The notes under the pieces: model-generated
The model's input: only the letters and a program-made list of their open reading frames with translations
The model's database searches: none
Told to the model about the DNA's origin: nothing
Source: Zygnema cylindricum
Lineage: Eukaryota; Streptophyta; Zygnematophyceae; Zygnematales; Zygnemataceae
Assembly: GCA_037447655.1 (NCBI GenBank)
Contig: JBBHKE010000893.1
Coordinates: forward strand, 187,189 to 251,188
Length of the DNA: 64,000 nt
Direction of reading: 5' to 3'
Shown here: one piece after another, positions 55,556 through 64,000 of the stretch
Position numbering within the stretch: the first letter of the stretch is position 1
Layout: each line of letters opens with the position of its first letter
Position numbers and translations under genes: made by a program

Positions 55556-57163
55556 TAATACTGTAAAAATCTATGTGATGGGGGCTGGGAAGTCGGAAAA
55601 TCATACAAAATATACATCAAAAAAACATATGGTCTTCTACTGACTAATCGCAGCATGGTATGCATCTTAAGTATTCCTTTCCTAAAACAATATGGTCAGC
55701 TCAAACGATTATATACCGAAGGCACTTTCTGAGCCCTCGATCTGATGATTGGGGCGATCATACTATTTGAAGTGTATGTTGTCAACAATGTATGGCACAA
55801 AAGCACTAAAGCTACACTATTTATACTCAGTTTTGGTCAGCATACCTTATACACGCACATTTATTTGATTACCTCAACGTCTCAAAATAGTCCCCCTACA
55901 ACAGAGAGTCTGTATATAACCCTCTCTCTAGGTACCATAAATTTTCTTCCTCTCTCTTTCGGTCAAATACACATTTATTTTTCAATGGTGTTGTATTATT
56001 CCAACACCTCAAACTGTAATTGTACATTTCATATCACATGTGCATACACACCCACACACACCTACGTCTGTCGCCACCAACTCAACCACAAACTCAGCAA
56101 CTAAACCAAAAACTCAACCACAGACATGCACACACAACCAACACCCACTACAAACCCTATTCGATTCCTTTTGATAAATATTGAAAATCACCTTGCCATG
56201 TTGCACATTATCATCCCCGTCATACTATGTATCGATCCCACCTTTCACCTCTCTCTTGCAACGACCATTGATACAACCTCCGTCTCCTCTCGGGAATCAA
56301 TTGATTGCAAACATACATCATTCCAACTAAACAACACGTCCTTCACTTTTCACCCCTTCTTACACGACCATTTTCGTTTTAAAGTTGACGTTATCTCTAA
56401 TACAAAGCACGAGGCCCTTTGAAGTGCCTTGCCCTAAGTGTGGCGCGTTGTACACTGCATAGTCGGGTTTGTTAACAACCATCTCCGGGTGCCTGACAAT
56501 TCTTTAGACGCCTTGATGTTAACGGGTACTATCACCAAGGTTACCCTCGTCCGCGTCTATATACCCGTACCCCCTATCACTTATAAGAACCTACCCGAAT
56601 AACTCTTAGACTTATTTTAGATTTGTTGGCGAATGATGTTACGAATGATGCAACGCGGAAAATCCTATTGATGTTTCCACTTTGGGTATTAGTTTTGCCA
56701 TGTCGAGAGGGAGTTAGTGTATTTGTGAGACCAAGGCTCGATGGCAACATTTTATGTATGATGTTTGAAAATATTTACAATAAGAGCACATATACGGCGT
56801 ATTTAGTATTTCAGTGCCACCTCCTGCATGTTGCGCCCCGTTACCAAAATCCACTGCTAGGCTGCAACGGGTTGTCCTCCTTAGTCGTTGGGGTGAATTT
56901 TCTCGCATCTCGCGAGCTATTCTAAGATCTCTCTGTCTTTGGAAGTAACTAAAATTTTGAATTTGCTACACGCTCCAACTCTTCGAGATTTTCTCTCTTT
57001 TGTTGAAAGGCATGATCCTCTCGAATAGTTTTATTTGGACCGTGAAGCTTTTTTCAATGCCCTTATCTTATCCCCTCAACTTTCGACTACGGGTCATTGA
57101 ATAGTTTACTAACTTATTTGAGATATATTTCCTCTTGAAACCCCACCCCAAGGCTTCAACCTT

Positions 57164-57490
57164 TTGTTCAAGGTGGGGTCTGAGAAGGCTCATGGGCACA
57201 TTCCACAAAACATTATATCGTTACTTTATGTTGACCGACTTGTCGCTATTTCTAAGGCCGTTGGAGGAATTCTTCTAATCGATATTGGGAATTTTTGGTA
57301 CCGTTTGGTGGCTCGCGCTATTTGTATTCAGCTTGAAGGATCATTTCATGACAATTTTCTACGACATCAATTTGGTGTTGCTACAAAAGAAGGTTGTGAG
57401 GAAGTTCTGCATGGCTTGCAAGTTGTTTTGGATCTTCTTCTGAATTGTCCGACTTGTACGCTTCCAACTTGTGGCAAGTGTTATATTTGA
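57164..57490 (+). pseudogene. Reverse transcriptase fragment (non-LTR/LINE-type)
   Basis: The 108-codon frame contains VDRLVAISKAVGGI, IGNFWYRLVARAIC and HQFGVATKEGCEEVLHGLQV. These match the early fingers motifs of LINE-type reverse transcriptases (L..L.K..GG.RPIA.G, then a QFGV...G.E..H segment). The catalytic palm motif (A/F)xDD is not reached before the stop, so this is a fragment. Flanking frames (56126-56422, 56623-56925) show no recognisable domain. Confidence 0.6.
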
Positions 57491-57849
57491 GGACACAAGG
57501 CACAATCTGGAAGGATTGGGCGATTGCGTCGCGAATGTTAAAAAACAAAAAACCGGACGGTCAATGTTACGCTATAAGCTTGAAGAATATTGGCAGATCT
57601 CTAGTAAACTTGTTTCATTAAAAAATTAAAACAAATTGTACAAAATGATACAAAAATGTTCAACGTCCAAAAAACTACCCCACTTTTTATCTAATGGATG
57701 TCTAACCTCAAAGAATTATACAGTTTTTGCATGACAACGTGGCATGATAGTTGACTTGGACAAACAAATGAAACAACAAAACTGAAATATATATCATGAG
57801 TCGGTATGTTTGTTGTCTTGTGATAAAGAAAGGCACATGTCCTGTACAA

Positions 57850-57942
57850 TACTGTTCCGTTATGTTCCATTCCTTTTCGTTTCGCTACGTTCGGTGACGT
57901 TTTGTTCCTTCCTGTTCTGCTCCGTTCCTTTTGGTTGACCAA
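57850..57942. repeat. Degenerate (GTTCC)n pentanucleotide tract
   Basis: GTTCC, GTTCG and CGTTCCTTTT units repeat imperfectly for about 90 bp just outside the right arm similarity of the inverted-repeat element. Confidence 0.6.
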
Positions 57943-58319
57943 AGTTGAGTTTAAATGGTGCAGCTTTAGTGCTTTTGTGCCATGCATTGTTGACAACATA
58001 CTCTCCAAACAGTAAGATAACACGAATCATAAGACCGAGGGCTGAAAAAGTGCCATGGATATACAATAATATGGGCTCATAATATTTCCTTAAGAAAGGA
58101 ATAGTTACTATGTATACCGTGCTATCATTAGTCTGTACAATACCATTAGTCTTTCTGTTGTATGCTTTGTATCATCTCCCGACTTCCCAGTTCCCATCAC
58201 ATAAATTTTTACTGTTTTACGGAAGAAATATCCCAACAAGCCGTTGCTGTTAAGGCCAACCGTGAACAAAAATAACATTTCCGAACAGCAGCCCTAGATG
58301 CATTTATTTCATAGTTCAA

Positions 58320-59740
58320 AAGTAGGTGACCGTACGCCCATACAATATGCCTATTGTATGCAAAACATACAATATGGCCTTAAGATCATAGTTGTTCACG
58401 GCGATTAGTGCGAACGTACCGTACGCGACGAATTATACGTAACAAACGCATTGAACCTTTTGATCAAATCGTAAAAAATCGTTAATGAATTTCCTTCCGT
58501 ACTATTCCGTACATAAAAAAACAAAAAACTATTACATATAACGCAGTGTGCAAGTCTTTTCAGTTAAATGAGCGGTAAAACAATAAACACTTTATACTTT
58601 TATCACACACATCACCTCTATCGAAACTTCTTCACCAACCGGTAGTCCATGTGTCCACCTTAGGTTACGATGAACTTGTGACGTAACCAGGTTCGAATGT
58701 CACTAAGGTAAAATTTTGTGAAATTTCGTCTGTCCGAGCCTATCTGACAGACAGACATGGCCGCCTTCTGTCTGCCTTCTTTCTCTATCTCGCAGACAGC
58801 GCATTACTCCAAAAAAAAAAATACAGACCAAGAACTAATGACATTTACCCACTCCTCTCCTCGATTTCTAGGCATGATTGCTTTTGTCGAAGTCCGGAGG
58901 CGAGGATAGTCAAAAGCTTGGGAGGGAGGAGGGTAGGATATGGGGAAGCGGCTTCCTCGCGGTTTCGTTTTCAATGTTCCATGGCGTCTTCTTTCAAAAA
59001 AAATTGAAGACGACGCCTGTACAAATTTCAAATTGAACGCGCGAAATTATGGTGACGTTCAACGTCTCTTTTCGAAAATGTCCGTACATTTTCGATTCTA
59101 AAACGTACAACTTCCGTGGTATTTCTGTTCAGTTCACTGAACAGAAAGTACCAATAACTACGACGCGTATTTCCCGTTTTATTCCGTACATATCCGTAAA
59201 ATAATTTTCAGTTACAGTAATTTGTTTACATGTTTCCGTAAATACTTCAGTTTCAGTTTACAGTAGACGTTTTTTAACGATTTTTTCAAAAGTATCGAAT
59301 TATACTTTTCAATCGTAAAAAAGGAAAAAATCGTGCGATTTGAACAACTATGCTTAAGATCCATATTGTATTGGCCGCAAAATGAAATAAAATAGTAACA
59401 GGGTTGAGTTGCACATGGATCGATAGAGAATTAAACGTCATGTCTAAATTTGAAAAAAAAATCGGACAAAAAAATCTTTTTCTGTGAGTTTTGAGCGACT
59501 TTTTATTTAAACCGTCAGATTCAGACGATCTGACGGTCGTCGATGAAAGTAACGATCTTAGAAGATCACATGAAAAGCCCATAACACAACTTACGATAGG
59601 ACTATCGTCAGATTCGGACGATCGGACGGTTGCTGATGAAAGTAGCGATCTTAGAAGATCACATGGAAAATCGGTAACACAACTTACGCTAAAGGCGGCC
59701 TACAAAAGGCCTACCAAAAAACGCCTACTTTTGAACTATG
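58320..59740. mobile_element. hAT-like MITE, CATAGTTCAAAAGTAGG family, copy 2 (host of a nested copy)
   Basis: It has the same 17-bp ends as 41588-41862 and a perfect 8-bp duplication atttattt (58312-58319 and 59741-59748). Removing the nested insertion and its duplicated site leaves about 447 bp. The right part has two tandem similar segments (59514-59580 and 59606-59680) built on GACGATC.GACGGT and CTTAGAAGATCACATG, of which the 275-bp copy has one. Confidence 0.93.
58387..59352. mobile_element. hAT-like MITE, CATAGTTGTT family, copy 2 (nested)
   Basis: The 966-bp element starts CATAGTTGTTCACGGCG and ends CGATTTGAACAACTATG. It is flanked by a perfect 8-bp duplication cttaagat (58379-58386 and 59353-59360), which lies inside the older CATAGTTCAAAAGTAGG element. 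It matches 47137-47931 in its subterminal regions. Confidence 0.94.
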
Positions 59741-59947
59741 ATTTATTTACAAACTGTGCGACGATAGCCAATGCGTGTTTAAAAAGGAAGCCTCGTCGGA
59801 CGGCCAAACATTTCTCCTTCAATCGCGGAATCGCACGACCGGCAAAACCGCACTCCCAAACTGCAATCCACACCGTTAAAAGTCCCTCTCACAAAAGAAA
59901 GAAAAGAGAATTATTGAGAAATATTCATTTTCCGAACTGAACAACAG

Positions 59948-60108
59948 CCACGTGGAATCACGAAATCTTGTTAGATACGTGTCCGTTTATCATGCTGCCA
60001 CGTTTACTTAACCATACATAATCTCTGTTAATTTCATCTGCTGTACTGTCGGTGACACGTGGTGAATTTAGAAAGATTCTGGTTGGGAGAGGAGTGCCAC
60101 GTGGCACT
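59948..60108. promoter_or_regulatory. G-box cluster in the NPC1 promoter
   Basis: CACGTG occurs at 59949-59954, 60056-60061 and 60098-60103, plus a CCACGTTT half-site at about 59999. The last lies in the 16-bp perfect palindrome AGTGCCACGTGGCACT (60093-60108), 26 bp before the NPC1 start codon. Binding by bZIP/bHLH factors is inferred. Confidence 0.6.
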
Positions 60109-60133
60109 GCTAGTCCTTTTGTCCTTTTGCCAA

Positions 60134-61897
60134 ATGGCTGGCCGACGGAAGTACGGACAATGGCGTTTGAACTTTTTGTTTTTAGAGGTAAAATTGCTGA
60201 ATTGAAACTGAATTTAAATTTCCTTGAGAATTCATTTAAATTTAAGTACTAATAATAATTTAAATGTTGATTTGTTTTCTGCGTTTTTTCAGAGAATTGT
60301 GGTTCCAAATTTGAGCGAAGACTGATTGGATACAGAATCTAGATAGAGAAATTACTATTTTACTACGAAGAGATTATTATTTTTACTCGATGAAGGAAAG
60401 GAATTCATAAATACAATACATAATAATCTGTATGTGTGTATTTTTTATTATTTGTCGTCAGTTTTTTTGCTTTACAGGAGCATTTTGTGTGGTATATTCT
60501 TTAATATTTTTTCGGTAACAACAATTAACAAAAACCATTGGTATATATTTTAAAAATTTATTTATATTCTTACCTCTTTTTTCTTTTTTTTTTTTTATGC
60601 ATGTCAATTGAAATAGGTTTTCTCATGGATTATTACTTTTTCTGAAGCACAAATCCTAAAGGATTTGAATGCACTGAAGAAACCTCCAGAGTGAGTTTTT
60701 TTTTTTTTCTTTTTTTCACCTCCAAAGATGTGTATTTAACATTTTTACATTTATGAATGTTTGCGTCCGTTTTGAGTCACTTGGACTTTGATGTAAAAAA
60801 AAAAAAAGGCTTGCCAATCTTTATCTTGTCAATATATGTACGCATATTCAGTTTTTGCTGTTTTTCTCTATTCAATTAAATTATTTGTTTTTTGCTTTTT
60901 GTTTTACCCTCCTTGTTTTTTTTTCAAGTCGTTGCTTCAATTTTATTCTCCGTCCAGTTTTGTTCATATTTTGAGCTCCAATTGGCACCTAAATTCGGAC
61001 AATCAAGATAATTTCCCTATTTTTTGTTTTTTTTCCCATTTTCAATGATTTTATATCAAAGAATTAAAATTTCCTAATGTTTGTATTTATTCTCAATTCA
61101 CCTCTTCATGTGAGTTCTATTAGCATGTTTACATGTCTAAATTTGAGTCATTTTCGCTTATATTTGCCAATGTTGCCAAAATTCTTTCCTATTAGTTGCA
61201 TTTCATACACAGTTATGGTTTATACTAAGAATATTAAAGTAATTCGCCTTTGAAATCCATAAAAGGGAGTTTGATTTTTTTTTTTTTAAAACCATGAAAT
61301 CGACGTTGGAAATCATAAAAGGTTGAAAACCATAAATGAACTTTAGAAACCATGAAATGGACTTTGAAACCAGAAAATAATTTTAGTTCAAATATAATTT
61401 GACCAAACTAATTGAGGTTTACGGTTTCGGATTTGTAGTGGTGTGGTTCATATAGAGGGATGGTGTTCCATGTACGATATTTGCGGTCAACGAGAGGACG
61501 GAAAATTTCTAAATTGTGCTAAAAATCTTCCTTCAAGAAAAGTAAGCTATATTTTCTTTTTCAGTTTCGTAACAAAAACTTACTTAGGAATGATTTTTTT
61601 TCTGCAGTCTTCTCATTTTTGTAAAGAAATTTTACTTGAAAATGATGTTTATCTGCAGCCTTTCCATTTTTTTCAACAGAAATTTACCTGGAAACAATAT
61701 TTTTTTTCCTCAAGAAGTAGACTTGCATGTAATTCTTCGGTGAGCACATTTGGCTTTTTTTTTTCTTTGTTTTCAATGGAAATGTTTATGAAAATTCAAT
61801 TGATTTTTGTGGTTTCAAGTTGTTTCCATATCTGCCAATAATGTCAAGAATGTGCCGTCTCATCTGTTCTCTCTCTCCCTCTCCCTCTCTCTCCCTC

Positions 61898-61963
<66 letters not shown>

Positions 61964-62196
61964 GTTGTTTTTTTACAGCCGTCTCCAGATTTTTCCCAGA
62001 AGATTCAAAGCCTTTGTCCTTCTATTACCGGAGACGTTTGTTGTTCCGAAAAACAGTTTGATGTTTTGAGAGATCAAGTAAAACAGGTGGGTGAAAAATT
62101 ACTGTTACTAGAACAATTTTGTGATTTTTTTTTTTTTTTGTTTTCTGTTTCCTTTTTTCTGTTTTCTAAGTTCTATTTTCTTTTTTTGTATTTCCT

Positions 62197-62239
<43 letters not shown>

Positions 62240-63489
62240 CTTTTTTTTTTTTTCTAAGTTTTTTTTTTTTTTTTTGTTTTTTCTTTTTTTTTTTTTTTTC
62301 TCTTTCTCTATTCTCTATTTTTGTCGTCTATCTGTATATTAACAAAATTTATTAGTAGAAATTATAATACTTTTTCCTTACTTTCATTTTAGCGTCGTTT
62401 TTCTTGTTGGTGATATCTTTTTATACTCTCTTGGCATCGATTTTTTTGTGGTTTCTTTTCAGGCAATTCCTTTTTTGGCGGGATGTCCGGCTGCTCTTCG
62501 AAACTTTTTGGATTTTTTTTGTATCATGGCTTGTTCACCCTCCCAAAGCCTTTTTATAAATGTTACGGAGACTGGTCTGGTATGTAAAAACCTTTTATAA
62601 ATGTTACGGAGGCTGGTCTGGTCTGTAAAAACATTTTATAAATTGAATTTTTGATCATACAAATGAGGCAAGTAATTACATCCATTGCGTTCTTCTTCTT
62701 ATTGGACACACAAAAAAAGTCGTGTTTTCTGACGACTTCAATTTTTTCTAAATTTCTATCTTATCGCTCTTTTGGCGTCCACTTTTTTGCAAAGAATTTT
62801 TAAAATCTTAACTACAAATTATTGACGCACAACAAATATGTTTGCCGAATATGTTAAATATTTTTTGTGGATGTGTGTTCTAACTAACAGATATTCACAA
62901 CAAGATTTTTTAATAGAGAATGAAACTCCATGAGAATGTAAAGTTTAGTGTCTGTAAAAGTGAAATTTCTGGAAGATGACCGGTAGAGTGAGGAGCAAGT
63001 TTTCTTTTTATGACAACTTATTTTATATGTATGCAGGCGGGAAATTCAAACTTTTGCATTTTTTTAGACACTTAAAATTAAACATAAAGACAAATGTAAA
63101 CATAAATGTAAACATAAATGTAAATAAATGTAAACATAAATGTAAATAAGTGTAAACATACATGTAAACAAATGTAAACGTAAATGTAAGCATAAGTGTA
63201 AACATAAATGTTAACATAAACGTAAACGTAAAACGTAAACATAAATGTATAATAAACGTAAACATAACATAAACTTAACATTATCATAAACGTAAACATT
63301 ATCTTAAACATCATAAACATAAACATAAACCATAGACCATTGACCATTGACATAAACATATATGTAAACACAAATACAAACTCAAAAAACATAACTTTAA
63401 ACGTTGGTCGGATATGCTTCTACTTTCTCTTTAAGATTAAATCGCTCAATAGAGTTCCTTATGTCATCCGTTTTATTTCATTTTTAAAT

Positions 63490-63546
<57 letters not shown>

Positions 63547-63919
63547 ATCGGTTCCTCATATTCCCCTTTAAGATACAAGGCTCGATTTCATATGTTCTTC
63601 CGTTTTTACATAGTTATTCTCTTTTTGTATCGGTTCCTCAATATTTATAATGTTTGTAGGATTTTTTGTTTGTTCCTATGTGGGCAGCCTTCAAAAGACG
63701 GCTTTTTAAGCGTTCGAGGAATCGATTTTTTTGTTTCAGAAAAATTGGGAGAAAAAATTTATGAATCTTGTGCAAATGTCAAATTCACTTCTATGAATAC
63801 AAGAGCTTTGGATTTTATTGGAGGAGGAGCTGAAAATTATCGTGGTATATGAGGCTTAATGTTGTCAATTTTTATTTCTCTCTCTCTCTCTCGCTCTCTC
63901 TTCCTCTCTGGCTCTCTCT

Positions 63920-64000
<81 letters not shown>
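60134..64000 (+). CDS. NPC1: NPC1-like intracellular cholesterol/sterol transporter, 5' part
   Basis: NPC1 moves sterols out of the late endosome or vacuole lumen. Six exons join in phase: 60134-60187, 60617-60690, 61439-61541, 61979-62086, 62463-62579 and 63688-63844, giving the first 204 residues and ending with one base of a split codon; the gene continues beyond the window. Exons 1 and 2 make a signal peptide: basic MAGRRKYGQWR, a hydrophobic stretch LNFLFLEVFSWIITF and a likely cleavage after SEA. The sterol-binding N-terminal domain follows: EGWCSMYDICGQREDGKFLN, IQSLCPSITGDVCCSEKQFD, LAGCPAALRNFLDFFCIMAC, SPSQSLFINVTETGL and YESCANVKFTSMNTRALDF. The Cys pattern fits the disulfide-rich domain. 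The sterol-sensing and RND transport domains lie outside the window. The first two exons are inferred from phase and signal-peptide fit, and are less certain than the others. Confidence 0.92.
61868..61964 (+). repeat. (CT)n tract before NPC1 exon 4
   Basis: Nearly 100 bp of CT repeats end 15 bp before the acceptor at 61977-61978, so the tract may act as an extended polypyrimidine tract. Confidence 0.9.
62128..62302 (+). repeat. Long poly(T) tract in NPC1 intron
   Basis: About 170 bp are almost pure T with single C or G interruptions. Poly-Phe frames here are artefacts. Length may be unreliable in the assembly. Confidence 0.9.
63065..63370 (+). repeat. (ATAAACGTAAAC)-type array in NPC1 intron
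   Basis: Hexamer-based units ATAAAT, GTAAAC and ATAAAC run for about 300 bp with drifting order (AAATGTAAACATAAATGTAA). Opposite-strand Phe/Met/Tyr-rich frames are artefacts. Confidence 0.9.
63492..63541 (+). repeat. (CT)n microsatellite in NPC1 intron
   Basis: About 25 perfect CT dinucleotides lie in the intron before the exon at 63688. Confidence 0.95.
63872..64000 (+). repeat. (CT)n microsatellite running off the window end
   Basis: CT repeats with a short C-run at about 63921-63929 start about 28 bp after the exon 6 donor and continue to the last base. Confidence 0.95.

Larger units (their letters stand above)
55558..58217. mobile_element. Large inverted-repeat element carrying a reverse transcriptase fragment
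   Basis: The left end TACTGTAAAAATCTATGTGA (55558) and the right end CACATAAATTTTTACTG (about 58200-58216) are inverted copies. The inverted similarity extends over several hundred bases (55558-55900 against 57940-58217), including CTGGGAAGTCGG and TGTTGACAACAT. A third copy of the terminal part is at 46660-46990. Between the arms is a reverse transcriptase fragment (57164-57490). The arms could be two facing copies of one repeat rather than one transposon; no target duplication is established. Confidence 0.5.

Noticed and set aside
60292-60335. Alternative second exon of NPC1 after an acceptor at about 60291
   Set aside because: Joining it in phase after exon 1 meets a TGA after ten codons, whereas 60617-60690 continues the signal peptide and meets exon 3 in phase.
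63023-63392. Phe/Met/Tyr-rich - strand frames
   Set aside because: They arise from the ATAAAC/GTAAAC array inside the NPC1 intron.
1-64000. CRISPR arrays, operons, ribosome binding sites, bacterial defence genes
   Set aside because: The sequence is eukaryotic with spliced genes; no regularly spaced identical repeats with unique spacers were seen.

Overview
The window is nuclear DNA of a eukaryote: AT-rich, with GT-AG spliced genes, long repeat-filled introns and dense transposon debris. The genes point to a photosynthetic, green-lineage organism outside the flowering plants. The clearest clue is an aromatic amino acid hydroxylase with a long Ser/Lys-rich N-terminal extension of the plastid-transit type; this enzyme is known from algae, mosses and gymnosperms but not angiosperms. 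AVT3-type vacuolar transporter, DDI1 and NPC1 homologues, ACGT-core G-boxes and degenerate TTTAGGG-like tracts fit the same picture. A streptophyte alga is my best guess; species cannot be fixed from sequence reading alone.

Real genes, left to right: (1) aromatic amino acid hydroxylase, + strand, 7644-11125, six exons, with an unresolved exon 3/4 junction; (2) an intact single-exon hAT transposase-like gene with a BED finger, + strand, 21710-23857; (3) a 93-aa coiled-coil protein resembling SNAPC5, + strand, four exons, 25082-26916; (4) an AVT3-like amino acid permease, - strand, five exons, 28886-31683; (5) DDI1 (UBL - retroviral-like aspartyl protease - UBA), + strand, sixteen exons, 32460-40650, divergent from gene 4 across 776 bp; (6) the 5' part of an NPC1 sterol transporter gene, + strand, six exons visible from 60134, running off the window end.

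Between them lies mobile DNA. 1.7-3.2 kb is a decayed copia-like element with a UBN2-type gag. 41127-45638 is a non-autonomous LTR retrotransposon with a 5-bp target duplication, itself hit by three smaller DNA transposons. 45.6-50.9 kb and 55.5-59.7 kb are stacks of MITEs. At least three superfamilies can be told apart by target-site duplication: hAT-like (8 bp, three terminus types), Tc1/mariner-like (TA, two terminus types) and PIF/Harbinger-like (3 bp, TTA/TGA). 51.7-54.8 kb is an inverted duplication of a degraded F-box/LRR gene. Pyrimidine tracts (CTCTCC-type), pentanucleotide arrays and short minisatellites fill much of the rest.

The six genes do not form a pathway; they are ordinary housekeeping or metabolic genes (phenylalanine hydroxylation in plastids, vacuolar amino acid export, proteasome shuttling, sterol export from endolysosomes, possibly snRNA promoter recognition). 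No CRISPR array, rRNA, confident tRNA gene or bacterial-type system is present.
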